NCBI GenBank assembly: GCA_017427415.1
Contig: JAFRSU010000065.1
Location: 19,205 to 83,204 of the forward strand
DNA: 64,000 nt
Direction of reading: 5' to 3'
DNA from: Lachnospiraceae bacterium
GTDB lineage: Bacteria > Bacillota > Clostridia > Lachnospirales > Lachnospiraceae
Numbering within the stretch: position 1 is the first letter of the stretch; each line of letters opens with the position of its first letter. Shown in pieces: positions 25,426-34,953 of this stretch. The notes beneath the pieces were generated by a model, which was not told where the DNA came from, did not search any database, and saw only the letters and a list, made by a program, of their open reading frames with translations. The translations under genes were made by a program, and so were the position numbers.

Positions 25426-26346
25426 ATGAGATTGGTTACACGTTCGGATTTTGATGGTCTCGCATGCGGTGCTCTTCTTAAAGAGGCCGGCATTATCGAT
25501 AATTGGAAGTTTGCACATCCCAAGGATCTGCAGGACGGTATCGTGGAAGTAGATGAGAACGATTGTCTTGCCAATGTTCCTTTTGTTCCGGGATGCGGAC
25601 TTTGGTTTGACCATCATTCGAGTGAATTTGAAAGGAATGAACTTCAGGGCAAGTACAAGGGTGAGAGCAGGATCGCACCTTCATGTGCCCGTATCATATA
25701 TGATTATTACGGAGGAGAGGAGCGCTTCCCTCAGTTTACCGATATGATGGTAGCTGTAGACAAGGTGGACTCGGGTAACCTTACCCGTGAGGAAGTCCTT
25801 AATCCTACAGGCTGGATACTCATCGGATTCCTTATGGATCCCCGAACAGGACTCGGCCGCTGGAGACAGTTCACTATCTCCAACTATCAGTTGATGGAAA
25901 TGCTTATAGACGCTTGCCGTACGATGACTATCGACGAGATTTTGAGTATCCCCGATGTTCAGGAGCGTATCGAGGTATATAACGACCAGACATTAAAGTT
26001 CAAAGAGATGATCATCAAGTACACCTCTACCAACGGAAATGTTATCATTTCAGACTTAAGAGGCGTTGATCCCATCTACACAGGCAACCGTTTCCTGATC
26101 TACAGCCTGTATCCCGAGCAGAATGTATCCGCATGGATCGTTTCGGGACGCGGCGGTCACGGATGTTCCGCAGCAGTAGGCTACAGCATACTTAACCGTA
26201 CCTGTACTCTTGATGTCGGAGCACTCATGCTCAAGTACAACGGAGGCGGACACAAGGCAGTAGGTACATGCCAGTTCTCCGATGAGAACATGGAAAGCGA
26301 GCTTCCTAAGATGCTCAATGAGCTCTGCTCACTTGCAAATGAATGA
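25426..26346 (+). CDS. DHH-family phosphoesterase
   Basis: A 306-residue protein with the DHH motifs: TRSDFDGLACGAL at the N terminus (first metal-binding Asp pair), LWFDHHSSE (the DHH motif, about residues 62-70), and a C-terminal DHHA1-type GGGHKAVG. Members of this superfamily are nanoRNases, c-di-AMP or pAp phosphatases, or exopolyphosphatase-like enzymes; I cannot choose among them. The start is ATG 25426 with GGTGG upstream; an ATG 18 codons earlier is not preceded by a site. Transcribed alone and closed by a two-way terminator. Confidence 0.85.
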   Translation: MRLVTRSDFDGLACGALLKEAGIIDNWKFAHPKDLQDGIVEVDENDCLANVPFVPGCGLWFDHHSSEFERNELQGKYKGESRIAPSCARIIYDYYGGEERFPQFTDMMVAVDKVDSGNLTREEVLNPTGWILIGFLMDPRTGLGRWRQFTISNYQLMEMLIDACRTMTIDEILSIPDVQERIEVYNDQTLKFKEMIIKYTSTNGNVIISDLRGVDPIYTGNRFLIYSLYPEQNVSAWIVSGRGGHGCSAAVGYSILNRTCTLDVGALMLKYNGGGHKAVGTCQFSDENMESELPKMLNELCSLANE

Positions 26347-26369
26347 TGTAAATTACAGATAATAAATTT

Positions 26370-26400
26370 AAAGGGTACTTCTTAATGAAGTACCCCTTTA
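26370..26400. terminator. Bidirectional terminator between convergent genes
   Basis: AAAGGGTACTTC, loop TTAAT, GAAGTACCCCTTT, with A/T tracts at both ends. It serves the DHH gene (plus) and the Na/Pi cotransporter gene (minus). Confidence 0.88.
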
Positions 26401-26402
26401 AT

Positions 26403-28235
26403 TTATGCTTCTGTTTTCTTCATATCCGAATTTTTAGATTCCGCATTTTCCTTAAACATATTGTAGAATTCGGTATGTATCCTGCTGTATTCCATGTTGT
26501 AATCCTTATCGTTACCCTGATGAAGTGATGATATATAGGAATGTGCAAGTGTCTCCGCCCCGGGGTTCGCACGTGCTATGGTGGCTACGCCGATATTGGA
26601 ACAGATATCCGATATTCTTTCTATATTGGTAAGGATATCCAGGAAGATGATACCTGCGTTAACCTTACACTTTCCGTCCCTGAGCCGTGCTATGTGGTTA
26701 TCATGCAATGAATTGACAAGGTCATCCACTACCTCTTCCATGGGCTCAATGTGGCGGGCTGCCACGACATCACGCTTTACAAATGCTAAGGATGTGTTCT
26801 CAAGTATCCTGGTGATCAGTCTTCTTAAGATATCAAGCTCATTTTTTGCATCTTCTGTCAGTCCGTTTCCTTCTCTTGACAGCTGCTCCGCACTTTCCAT
26901 AAGATTTACTGCGTGGTCGCCTAAGCGCTCAAACTCGGTTACATCCTTATAATACTGGTCTATGATCTTGATATGAAGTTCGTCCTTTAAGTGCGGGTTC
27001 AGCTTCAACATATAGCTGCTGGCGGCATCCGTCATCCGGTCGATCGCATCTTCTTCTTTTTCTATCTCCGCTGCGATCCCGGGCCTGTAGTCGTAGATAA
27101 GGTTCAGCGCCTTGTCAATGTTTATAATGGCTGCCTCAAGCATAGTATGAAGTACATCATAGATACTTCTCAGTGCCAGAGCAGGTGTGTCAAAGAATGC
27201 AGGACTCAATGCCGCAAGCTTTTCCGAATACTTTCCCTTAGCGGATGCATCGTCTTTAACTATCCTATAACTGAGTCTCTCGTATACACCTACCAGCGGG
27301 AGCAATGCCACAGCACAAACGAGGTTAAATACCGAGTTCGCATTTGCTATAGTACCTGCTGTCATGGATGTATCCCAAAGCCCGTCAAGTGTCCCGAGCT
27401 TATGGAATATGGTCACACCTATGATGACGAGAACAGTTTTACTTAAGTTATACAGGATATTTACGATACCGACACGCTTTGAGCCGGCTTTTGCACCGAT
27501 CGAACATACAATAGCTGTGGTCACACAGTCGCCAAGATATATGCCGACCAGGACGATATATACTGTTTTAAAAGGGATATCTCCTGCCATTGAAAATGCC
27601 TGCAGGATACCGATAGAAGCTGATGAGCTTTGAAGTACGAAGGCTACACCCGCTCCGGCGAGGTAACCGAGTAACGGGTTATCGCCGAGACTTGAGAATA
27701 TATCTTCAATGAGTCCGCCTTCAGTAAGTGTGCTTACCGCTGCCGTCATGTTCATAAGTCCCGTGAACAGTATACCGAAGCCCATGAGGATATTTCCTAT
27801 ATAATCGGACTTTTTAAATCTTATGAACATAATAAGGATGACGCCCGCAATGAGTGCCAGAGGTGCCAGTGTGGACGGTGTAAAGAATTTTAATATAGAA
27901 CCGCCCTCTGCATTTACATCGAGCAGTCTTATGATCTGACCGGTAACCGTGGTACCTACGTTCGCACCGACTATGATACCAAGGGATTGTTTAAGTGAGA
28001 TAATGCCTGCTGTTACCAGACCTGATGTAATAACTATAGTCGCTGTGGACGACTGGATGACAGCCGTAACGATAACGCCCAAGAAGAAGGCCTTGACCGG
28101 ATTGTTCGTAACCTTCTCCATTACTACCTTTAATGTACCCGAGGATCCTTCCTTCAGGCTGTTACCCATGAGCTTCATTCCGTACAGGAACAAAGCCAGT
28201 CCTCCCAAAAGAGATATAACATTAAAAATGTCCAT
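26403..28235 (-). CDS. Na+/phosphate cotransporter with C-terminal PhoU domain
   Basis: A 610-residue NptA/PNaS protein. The N-terminal 330 residues hold two inverted Na/Pi repeats with the QSS signatures VIQSSTATIVITSGLV and VLQSSSASIGILQAF. The C-terminal part, from about residue 350, is a PhoU-like helical bundle (FERLGDHAVNLMESAEQL; ERISDICSNIGVATI). It would import phosphate with sodium; the PhoU part probably regulates it. ATG 28235 has AGAAGGAAAA. No pst or pho genes are adjacent. Confidence 0.92.
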   Translation of the reverse strand: MDIFNVISLLGGLALFLYGMKLMGNSLKEGSSGTLKVVMEKVTNNPVKAFFLGVIVTAVIQSSTATIVITSGLVTAGIISLKQSLGIIVGANVGTTVTGQIIRLLDVNAEGGSILKFFTPSTLAPLALIAGVILIMFIRFKKSDYIGNILMGFGILFTGLMNMTAAVSTLTEGGLIEDIFSSLGDNPLLGYLAGAGVAFVLQSSSASIGILQAFSMAGDIPFKTVYIVLVGIYLGDCVTTAIVCSIGAKAGSKRVGIVNILYNLSKTVLVIIGVTIFHKLGTLDGLWDTSMTAGTIANANSVFNLVCAVALLPLVGVYERLSYRIVKDDASAKGKYSEKLAALSPAFFDTPALALRSIYDVLHTMLEAAIINIDKALNLIYDYRPGIAAEIEKEEDAIDRMTDAASSYMLKLNPHLKDELHIKIIDQYYKDVTEFERLGDHAVNLMESAEQLSREGNGLTEDAKNELDILRRLITRILENTSLAFVKRDVVAARHIEPMEEVVDDLVNSLHDNHIARLRDGKCKVNAGIIFLDILTNIERISDICSNIGVATIARANPGAETLAHSYISSLHQGNDKDYNMEYSRIHTEFYNMFKENAESKNSDMKKTEA

Positions 28236-28405
28236 ATCATTTTCCTTCTGTAATCATTTTCCAAAACACCGAACACAGTATAGCAGAATTTCAAAAATAA
28301 ATCTACTAATTTATTGCGTATATTAGGATATAGTTATAAAAAAATACGACCGCCTTTTCCTCGTGTGAGTAAAAAAGCGATCGTTTTGATTTTTAAGGAT
28401 GAATA

Positions 28406-29347
28406 TCATACCCGGACCAACGGATTAAGTTTCTCTATCGTTTCCTTGCTGCATTCAGGTATGTCAGCACAGCGGAACGGGATGCCGAGAGCCTCATATT
28501 TCGGTATGCAGAGCTTATGGAACGGAAGCAGCTCTATCTTCTCTAAAGTAGGATATGAACGGGCAATATCTGCCATGGCTTCTACTTCCTCTGCAGAATC
28601 GGTATAGCCCGGTACCACCACATGCCTTACCCATAAGGGCACAGCATGTTTTGTGACCATATCAAGAAAATACTGTACTTTTTTCAGACTGCCGCCGGTA
28701 CACTCGCGGTAGTCTTTTTCTGTTGTGAATTTTATGTCGCAGATTACAAGGTCGGTTACAGCCAGAAGAGCATCATACTTTTCTCTTACAGATGTCTCCC
28801 TATATATTTCCACAATATCCGCAAAACCATCATCTGAGTCTGTAACAGGTATATCGGAACTGTCGGCCCTGCGTATGGTCTCTCCCACATTTTTATGTTC
28901 TAATTCGCAAATATCCTCCGGGAAATTGCCAGAAGTATCGAGGCATGTATGTACTCCGTTTTCATGCAATAGTGTGAACAGTTCTGTTACAAACTCAGCC
29001 TGCACGAGCGGCTCTCCGCCGGATACCGTTACTCCTCCGCCGTTTGCAAAATAAGGTTTGTAGCGCAGGATTTTTTTCACCAGTTCTTCTGCAGTATATG
29101 GGGTACCGAGACGCTTCATGCAAGAACTGTTATCTCTCACACCCTGAGCCGCCCCGTCTGTATCATGTACCTCTACCAGCCATGTGTCCGGATTATGGCA
29201 GTACATGCATCTCAAAGGGCATCCTTGCAAAAAAACACAGAACCGTATACCGGGTCCGTCCACCGCCCCCATGCTTTGGAGGGAGTGAACGTATCCGACT
29301 GTATGGTCTGTGTTTTCTGTTTTATTATTATCGATCAAATTATTCAT
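28406..29347 (-). CDS. pflA: Pyruvate formate-lyase activating enzyme
   Basis: A 313-residue radical SAM enzyme. CPLRCMYCHNPDTW carries the three cysteines that bind the 4Fe-4S cluster, and VTVSGGEPLVQ binds SAM. It generates the glycyl radical on PflB. It is about 60 residues longer than usual, with two insertions: one after residue 60 (DTDGAAQGVRDNSSCMKRLG) and one of about 45 residues near 150-195. The start at 29347 lacks a clear Shine-Dalgarno, so translation may depend on coupling or on a later start. It follows pflB after a hairpin repeat. Confidence 0.92.
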   Translation of the reverse strand: MNNLIDNNKTENTDHTVGYVHSLQSMGAVDGPGIRFCVFLQGCPLRCMYCHNPDTWLVEVHDTDGAAQGVRDNSSCMKRLGTPYTAEELVKKILRYKPYFANGGGVTVSGGEPLVQAEFVTELFTLLHENGVHTCLDTSGNFPEDICELEHKNVGETIRRADSSDIPVTDSDDGFADIVEIYRETSVREKYDALLAVTDLVICDIKFTTEKDYRECTGGSLKKVQYFLDMVTKHAVPLWVRHVVVPGYTDSAEEVEAMADIARSYPTLEKIELLPFHKLCIPKYEALGIPFRCADIPECSKETIEKLNPLVRV

Positions 29348-29391
29348 TTGTTATATTGTTTTTTCCCTTGTAATCTTAAGGAACTAACATC

Positions 29392-29460
29392 TGTCATCCT
29401 GAGGAGCCATGCGACGAAGGATCTTTTCCTCTAAGATCCTTCGCTTCGCTCAGGATGACA
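29392..29460. repeat. Long hairpin repeat between pflB and pflA
   Basis: TGTCATCCTGAGGAGCC...GAAGGATCTT, loop TTCCTCT, AAGATCCTTCGCTTCGC...AGGATGACA. A near-perfect stem of about 30 bp, of the same family as 3686-3741. Inside the operon it could stabilise the upstream pflB mRNA or lower expression of pflA. Confidence 0.78.
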
Positions 29461-29475
29461 CCTCATCAGTCAGCT

Positions 29476-31701
29476 TTATACTGCCTCGTGGAATGTACGG
29501 CTGATTACTTCCTTCTTCTGCTCTAAAGTCAGCTTGTTGAATATAACTGCATATCCCGATACACGGATGGTAAGTGTAGGATACTTCTCGGGGTTGTTCA
29601 TTGCATCGATCAGAGTCTCACGGTTAAGTACGTTTACGTTGAGGTGATGTGCACCCTGTGCAAAATATCCGTCTAAGATATTGATCAGGTTCTCGTAACG
29701 CTCCTCATCCGAATGTCCCAAAGCCTGAGGTACGATGGAAAAGGTGTTGCTGATACCGTCCTTGCAGGTCTTGTACTCTAATTTCGCTACAGAGTTGAGT
29801 GATGCAAGCGCGCCGTTCTTATCCCTTCCGTGCATGGGGTTGGCACCGGGTGCGAAAGGCTCACCGGCACGTCTTCCGTCAGGAGTATTGCCTGTCTTCT
29901 TACCATACATTACGTTTGATGTGATGGTAAGTATCGAAAGTGTATGCTCTGCATTTCTATAAGTAGGAATCTGCTGTAATTCATGTAAGAAGAGTTCTGT
30001 CTGCTCTTTTGCTATCATGTCGACTCTGTCATCATCGTTTCCATAGCAGGGGAATTCGCCAGTTGTCTCAAAATCCTTGATCAGGCCGTTTTCATCACGG
30101 ATAACACGTACTTTTGCATACTTGATGGCTGAAAGTGAATCTGCCAGAACAGATAAACCTGCCACGCCAAATGCCATGTAACGGTGTACATTGGTGTCAT
30201 GGAGTGCCATCTGTGTCTTCTCGTATGCGTATTTGTCATGCATGTAGTGGATCATGTTCATGGCTGTAACATATGTCTTTGCCAGCCACTTGCGGTAATA
30301 GCTCATACGCTCCATTACCTTGTCATAATCAAGGTATTCATCCTCATATACGGGCATCTCGGGGCCTACCTGAGTGTCGTATCTCTCGTCTTTTCCTCCG
30401 TTTAAGCTCATGAGCAGGAGCTTAGCAAGGTTCGCACGTGCTCCGAAGAACTGCATGTCTTTACCGAGGCGCATAGCCGATACGCAGCATGCAATACCGT
30501 AATCATCGCCGTAGATAGGACGCATAATATCGTCGTTTTCGTACTGGATAGCGTGTGTGTCGCAGGATACCTTAGCTGCAAAGCGCTTGAAATTCTTAGG
30601 CAGGTCTTTTGAGTAAAGTACTGTAAGATTGGGCTCTGCAGAAGGTCCTAATGTATAAAGTGTATTTAATATTCTGAATGAATTCTTAGTAACTAAAGGT
30701 CTGCCGTCCTCTCCCATACCGCCGATGGATTCGGTTATCCACATGGGATCGCCTGCAAAAAGCTCGTTGTACTCGGGTGTACGGAGATGTCTGGCCATAC
30801 GGAGCTTCATAACAAAATCATCAAGGATCTCCTGAAGCTCGCTCTCTGTATATGTACCGTTCTCCAAATCCCTGTTGAAATATATATCGAGGAATGTAGA
30901 TGTGCGTCCTAAGCTCATGGCTGCACCGTTCTGCTCCTTGATGGCTCCGAGATAGCCGAAATACAGCCACTGAACAGCCTCGCGTGCATTGGTGGCGGGC
31001 TTAGAAATATCTATGCCGTAGAGGAGAGCCATGTCCTTAAGTTTTCCAAGGAAATTGATCTGCTGGTAAAGCTCCTCTAAGCGTCTGATGGATTCAGCAT
31101 CCTGCAGCTGAGCAGCAAGCTCAGCCTTATCCTTCTGCTTTTCTTCTATCAGACGGTCAACGCCGTACAGAGCTACACGTCTGTAATCACCAATGATCCT
31201 GCCGCGGCCGTATGCATCGGGAAGTCCGGTTATGATGCCGACATGGCGGGCTTTTCTGATCTCATCGCTGTATACACGGAATACACCATCATTATGTGTG
31301 GTACGGTATAAAAATTCTTCCTCTACTTTTTCCGAAAGCTCATAGCCGTATGCCTGGCATGCCTTTCTGGTCATATTGAGGCCGCCGAAAGGGTTAACTC
31401 CGCGTCTTAAAGGGCGGTCGGTCTGAAGGCCTACGATCAGTTCTTTATCTTTATCGAGATATCCGGGTTTATAATTAAGCAGGGATGTAACATGCTGTGT
31501 ATCGATATCGAGCACGCCGCCGAAACGCTGCTCAAGCTCAAAAAGTCCCGAGAGCTTATGCATAAGCTCTTTTGTTCTGTCTGTAGCCTCCGCAAGAAAG
31601 CTTTCATCTCCGTCGTAAGGAGTATAATTCTGTTGGATAAAATCCCTCACATTGATCTCATTTTTCCAAGTTTCACCTTTAAATCCTGCCCATGCTTCCA
31701 T
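29476..31701 (-). CDS. pflB: Formate C-acetyltransferase (pyruvate formate-lyase)
   Basis: A 741-residue glycyl-radical enzyme converting pyruvate and CoA to acetyl-CoA and formate, central to anaerobic fermentation. The adjacent catalytic cysteines are in [12 protein letters not shown], and the radical glycine is G716 in RVSGYAV at the C terminus. ATG 31701 follows AGGAGGTTAAC; the 52-residue frame extension upstream is only the riboswitch leader. A ZTP riboswitch with terminator lies 76-245 nt upstream and pflA follows. Confidence 0.97.
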   Translation of the reverse strand: MEAWAGFKGETWKNEINVRDFIQQNYTPYDGDESFLAEATDRTKELMHKLSGLFELEQRFGGVLDIDTQHVTSLLNYKPGYLDKDKELIVGLQTDRPLRRGVNPFGGLNMTRKACQAYGYELSEKVEEEFLYRTTHNDGVFRVYSDEIRKARHVGIITGLPDAYGRGRIIGDYRRVALYGVDRLIEEKQKDKAELAAQLQDAESIRRLEELYQQINFLGKLKDMALLYGIDISKPATNAREAVQWLYFGYLGAIKEQNGAAMSLGRTSTFLDIYFNRDLENGTYTESELQEILDDFVMKLRMARHLRTPEYNELFAGDPMWITESIGGMGEDGRPLVTKNSFRILNTLYTLGPSAEPNLTVLYSKDLPKNFKRFAAKVSCDTHAIQYENDDIMRPIYGDDYGIACCVSAMRLGKDMQFFGARANLAKLLLMSLNGGKDERYDTQVGPEMPVYEDEYLDYDKVMERMSYYRKWLAKTYVTAMNMIHYMHDKYAYEKTQMALHDTNVHRYMAFGVAGLSVLADSLSAIKYAKVRVIRDENGLIKDFETTGEFPCYGNDDDRVDMIAKEQTELFLHELQQIPTYRNAEHTLSILTITSNVMYGKKTGNTPDGRRAGEPFAPGANPMHGRDKNGALASLNSVAKLEYKTCKDGISNTFSIVPQALGHSDEERYENLINILDGYFAQGAHHLNVNVLNRETLIDAMNNPEKYPTLTIRVSGYAVIFNKLTLEQKKEVISRTFHEAV

Positions 31702-31776
31702 AAAGTTAACCTCCTGACAAATTCTTTTCAGCCCTTTATATCTTACTACCACATTAGCGTGATAAAGAGAAATATA

Positions 31777-31945
31777 AAAGGCAGTGCTTTCAAATGAAAA
31801 CACTGCCCAGACGGTCGGCATAACAAATGTCCTGCCATGTGTAAGACAAGTCATCAAGTGACATTACACATATCGACACAACACCGGGACAGGGCTCACC
31901 GTGGTTTCTTCCACGAACAGTCATCCGTCAGAACTCACTGTCCGT
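31777..31945 (-). promoter_or_regulatory. ZTP riboswitch (pfl motif) with intrinsic terminator
   Basis: On the minus strand the leader shows the pfl-motif elements: a P1 stem GGACAG / CUGUCC, GAUGACUG, the stem GUGG AAGAAA CCAC followed by GGUGAGCC, a variable linker with its own stem (UGUGUAA...UUACACA), and the 3' element CCGUCUGGGCAGU. That last element forms the left arm of a terminator: GGCAGUG, loop, CACUGCC, then UUUUAUAUUU (31777-31809). Binding of ZTP would therefore allow read-through into pflB. ZTP signals low folate, linking one-carbon supply to formate production. Confidence 0.85.
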
Positions 31946-31950
31946 AATTA

Positions 31951-31979
31951 AACATAGCATAAGTATGTTGGCATGTCAA
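31951..31979 (-). promoter_or_regulatory. Promoter of the pflB operon
   Basis: On the minus strand TTGACA (31979-31974), a 17-nt spacer and TATGTT (31956-31951). The start of transcription falls at the 5' edge of the riboswitch. Confidence 0.8.
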
Positions 31980-32133
31980 TATACATTTTTCACAAACTTG
32001 ATCAAAATACGAAAATTCAATTTTACATATGATTATGAATAATCATAACTGTACTTTTTGTAAAAAAAATACAGTTTTTTAATCTTAAATTTTTGCTATA
32101 ATCAAAAATGAAAAGAGAATGAGGGATAGTATC

Positions 32134-32433
32134 ATGTTTGAAAAACCGATTTCAATAAACTATATTAAGCTTCAGTCTTACTATGGCAGTTACGAAGGCG
32201 TAAGTTTTGCTTTTATAAAAAAGGATGACAGATTGGAAGCATATCTGTATCCGGCTCCGTTCGGCTTCGAAGCCACACCCGACGAGAAAAAATTAAAGGC
32301 TGAATTTGAATTCAGCGACGCGGGGTATGCAGAGGCTGTGGCCTGGATGAACGAGCATTTTAAAGATTTTGAATTTATTCCGCACGGAAAGCGGTTTGCT
32401 CTTGACAGCATAAATAAAGCTGTGAGAGAATAA
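32134..32433 (+). CDS. Small hypothetical protein
   Basis: A 99-residue soluble protein, not recognised. It begins MFEKPISINYIKLQSYYGSY; the C-terminal half has an alternating acidic and aromatic pattern (EAVAWMNEHFKDFEFIP). ATG 32134 has GAGGGA at good distance; the earlier in-frame ATG at 32119 overlaps that site. TATAAT at 32096-32101 may be its -10 box. It precedes another small gene by 23 nt and both end in the terminator at 32735. Confidence 0.65.
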   Translation: MFEKPISINYIKLQSYYGSYEGVSFAFIKKDDRLEAYLYPAPFGFEATPDEKKLKAEFEFSDAGYAEAVAWMNEHFKDFEFIPHGKRFALDSINKAVRE

Positions 32434-32456
32434 GTATTACCAACCGGAGGTGTGTA

Positions 32457-32711
32457 ATGGGACTCTTTTTCAAAAGTAAAGAAGAAAATCAGCTGGATCT
32501 GCTTATCGAGAAAATCAAGATGAATATCCAGAATAACTATAAGGATACGGCTCTTCAGGACGTAGCGAAGTTCGAAGAGACGCTTAAGTCTCTTGTGGAA
32601 AATAAGAAGATCAAGGACTACAAGGCTGAGGATTATACAGAGATCCTGGATGATTTCAAAGAAAAACTTAAAGGCGTATCTAACAGTGAGCAAAAACCGT
32701 ATTGGTCATAA
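32457..32711 (+). CDS. Small hypothetical helical protein
   Basis: An 84-residue, strongly helical, Lys/Glu-rich protein starting MGLFFKSKEENQLDLLIEKI. No membrane segment, signal or known motif is seen. ATG 32457 has a strong CCGGAGG site. It forms a two-gene unit with the preceding small gene, 23 nt upstream, and is closed by an intrinsic terminator. Function unknown. Confidence 0.68.
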   Translation: MGLFFKSKEENQLDLLIEKIKMNIQNNYKDTALQDVAKFEETLKSLVENKKIKDYKAEDYTEILDDFKEKLKGVSNSEQKPYWS

Positions 32712-32734
32712 TACGGTCATTTATGTATTGGGGA

Positions 32735-32766
32735 TAAAAAAGCAGCCGCGAGGGCTGCTTTTTTGT
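32735..32766. terminator. Bidirectional terminator
   Basis: AAAAAAGCAGCC, loop GCGA, GGGCTGCTTTTTT. It separates the convergent small-gene operon (plus) and the PTS gene (minus). Confidence 0.9.
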
Positions 32767-32773
32767 ATGTCAA

Positions 32774-33901
32774 TTAATTAAGTTTCATATCTCCGTCTTT
32801 GATCCAGCCGATCTTCTTTAAGAGCATGCAGAATACACACGAAAGAACTGCGGGAAGTACAAAACAGATAAGTATCATACCTACCCAGTCAAAGGCTGTG
32901 ATGGCATCTTTAACACCGGCAGCCACATCGTTTACCCAGCCGGTATATACACCGATCTGACCGACAAATCCGCATGTACCCATACCTGATGAAACAGGTG
33001 CTCCGTTCATTTTAAACTCAAAAATACAGGTTGCGATAGGTCCGGTGATGGCCGATGCGAGAATGGGCGGGATCCAGATACGGGGATTCTTTACGATGTT
33101 GCCCATCTGGAGCATACTTGTTCCGATACCCTGTGATACAAGACCGCCGACTTTATTCTCTTTATAACTCATAAATGCAAAGCCGATCATCTGTGCACAG
33201 CATCCTGCCACAGCTGCACCGCCTGCAAGTCCCGTAAGTGAAAGGGCTGCACATATGGCTGCCGAACTGATGGGAAGTGTAAGCGCCACACCTACCAATA
33301 CAGATACTATGATACCCATAAGGAACGGCTGAAGCTCTGTAGCATTCATGATAACGGTTCCTACCCAGTTTGCTGCTTCTCCTAACGCGGGAGCTATCAA
33401 CCACGAGAAGAATATACCGACTCCTATGGTCACCGTAGGTGTTACCAGGATATCGATCTTAGTGGTCTTTGATACCAGCTTTCCTAATTCAGAAGCGATC
33501 ACTGCTACGAAAAATACTGCCAGAGGTCCGCCTGCTCCGCCTAATGCGTTTGATGCGAATCCTACCGTAATAAGTGAAAAAAGTACAAGGGGCGGACACT
33601 TAAGAGCATACCCGATAGCTGTGGCCATAGCCGGTCCGCTCATAGCCGATGCAAGCCCGCCTACCGTGTAGGATACACCGGAAATAGTAGCGACTGTCTT
33701 GGTCAGAAACGAGATATTGAACTGTGTACCGATGGTATTGATGATGGTACCGATCAAAAGTGAACAGAACAATCCCTGAGCCATAGCTCCAAGTGCGTCG
33801 ATAAAATAACGTTTTGCAGAAATCTCGATATTCTGCTTCTTCAGAAACTTTTTAAGCTTACTGTCATTCTGATCAGCCTGCTTTTTTACTTCTTCTGCCA
33901 T
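32774..33901 (-). CDS. PTS transporter subunit IIC (EIIC_2 type)
   Basis: A 375-residue protein with about ten membrane helices, Gly/Ala rich, starting MAEEVKKQADQND after AAAGGAC. It resembles the EIIC_2 group (pfam13303) of phosphotransferase permeases, which are found without fused EIIA or EIIB domains. The segment GGAGGPLAVFFVAVIASELG and the amphipathic TLPISSAAICAALS are typical. The substrate cannot be read from sequence. Its place downstream of nagB and a GntR regulator suggests an amino sugar or a related compound, but EIIA and EIIB partners are not in the window. Confidence 0.78.
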   Translation of the reverse strand: MAEEVKKQADQNDSKLKKFLKKQNIEISAKRYFIDALGAMAQGLFCSLLIGTIINTIGTQFNISFLTKTVATISGVSYTVGGLASAMSGPAMATAIGYALKCPPLVLFSLITVGFASNALGGAGGPLAVFFVAVIASELGKLVSKTTKIDILVTPTVTIGVGIFFSWLIAPALGEAANWVGTVIMNATELQPFLMGIIVSVLVGVALTLPISSAAICAALSLTGLAGGAAVAGCCAQMIGFAFMSYKENKVGGLVSQGIGTSMLQMGNIVKNPRIWIPPILASAITGPIATCIFEFKMNGAPVSSGMGTCGFVGQIGVYTGWVNDVAAGVKDAITAFDWVGMILICFVLPAVLSCVFCMLLKKIGWIKDGDMKLN

Positions 33902-33984
33902 TTTGTTGTCCTTTCTTTTTAGAAACATGTTTAATATTTTAGATTGTCACCCATATGTAATAACGGGTTGACATCTTTAAATGT

Positions 33985-34012
33985 GACAGCAGAACCGTCC
34001 CCTTGTCACATA
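33985..34012. repeat. REP-like element with GAACCGTCCC core
   Basis: TGTGACAGCAGAACCGTCCCC then TTGTCACA: an inverted repeat TGTGACA / TGTCACA around the core. The same core recurs at 41409-41437 (AGAACTGTCCCC) and 43862-43890 (AGAACCGTCCC). Confidence 0.65.
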
Positions 34013-34028
34013 AGTTTGCATAAAAAAA

Positions 34029-34121
34029 ATGATATGATACCACGGTCGTTCGTCCAATCACTCATATGCAAGCCAGCTTGCTATGAGTGATTCGGACGAA
34101 TCTCCCTTGGTATCATATCAT
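34029..34121. repeat. 93-nt near-perfect hairpin overlapping the nagB stop codon
   Basis: Left arm ATGATATGATACCA, TTCGTCC, AATCACTCATA; right arm TATGAGTGATT, GGACGAA, TGGTATCATATCAT. The arms pair over about 40 bp with few mismatches, and the outer right arm contains the stop codon of nagB. The A tract at 34022-34029 would be a U tract for minus-strand RNA, so it may terminate the nagB transcript before the PTS gene. Confidence 0.75.
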
Positions 34122-34906
34122 AACCTCTCACCCTTATAAATGTCAAGGAAATATTTATAAGTATCTACTTTTAATTCTCCGCAGGCCTGCTCATCACATG
34201 CGATGATGGCGTTGTTATGGAGCTGAAGAGCACTTAAGGTCCACATCTGTGATACGCCGCCTTCTACTACTGCTGCAAGGGCTCTCGCCTTATTATGTCC
34301 GTTGATAAGGATCATAACTTCCTTGGAATCTGTAACGGTGCCTACACCTACAGAAAGAGCCTTTGAAGGAACCTGGTTGGGATCGTTGTCAAAGAATCTG
34401 GAGTTGACAATCCTTGTGTCCTCTGTAAGGTCTCTTACACCTGTACGGGAATTAAGTGATGTGAAGGGCTCGTTGAATGCGATATGTCCGTCAACACCGC
34501 AGCCGCCCATGAAGAGGTCGATTCCGCCGTATGACTTGATCTTTTCTTCATATCTTGCACACTCTGCCTCGGGATCCTCTGCCAAGCCGTTTAAGATATT
34601 GATATTCTCTCTGGGGATATCAATGTGATTGAAAAGATTGTCATGCATGAAATACCAATAGCTCTCATGATGCTCCTTGGGTAAGCCCACATACTCATCC
34701 ATGTTGAACGTTACAACATTCTTAAAGGTAACACGCCCTGCCTTGTTAGCTTCTACAAGGTTCTTGTATACACCGATGGGTGATGAACCGGTAGGAAGGC
34801 CAAGGATAAAAGGTCTGTTCTCCTTGTGGTTGTTGATGGCTGTGATGATGTGTTCAGCAGCCCACTTGCTCATTTTCTCGTAATTTTCCTGGATAATTAC
34901 CTTCAT
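34118..34906 (-). CDS. nagB: Glucosamine-6-phosphate deaminase
   Basis: A 262-residue NagB converting glucosamine 6-phosphate to fructose 6-phosphate and ammonia. It shows [18 protein letters not shown] (phosphate binding), [10 protein letters not shown] with the catalytic Asp, and [13 protein letters not shown] with the catalytic His-Glu pair. GHNKARAL is also typical. ATG 34906 has TGAGGT. The GntR-type regulator gene lies 47 nt upstream and a PTS permease downstream, a standard amino-sugar layout. The stop codon is part of a long hairpin. Confidence 0.96.
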   Translation of the reverse strand: MKVIIQENYEKMSKWAAEHIITAINNHKENRPFILGLPTGSSPIGVYKNLVEANKAGRVTFKNVVTFNMDEYVGLPKEHHESYWYFMHDNLFNHIDIPRENINILNGLAEDPEAECARYEEKIKSYGGIDLFMGGCGVDGHIAFNEPFTSLNSRTGVRDLTEDTRIVNSRFFDNDPNQVPSKALSVGVGTVTDSKEVMILINGHNKARALAAVVEGGVSQMWTLSALQLHNNAIIACDEQACGELKVDTYKYFLDIYKGERL

Positions 34907-34953
34907 TTTTTATACCTCATTTATCATTTATTGTGTTACTTATTACTTACATA

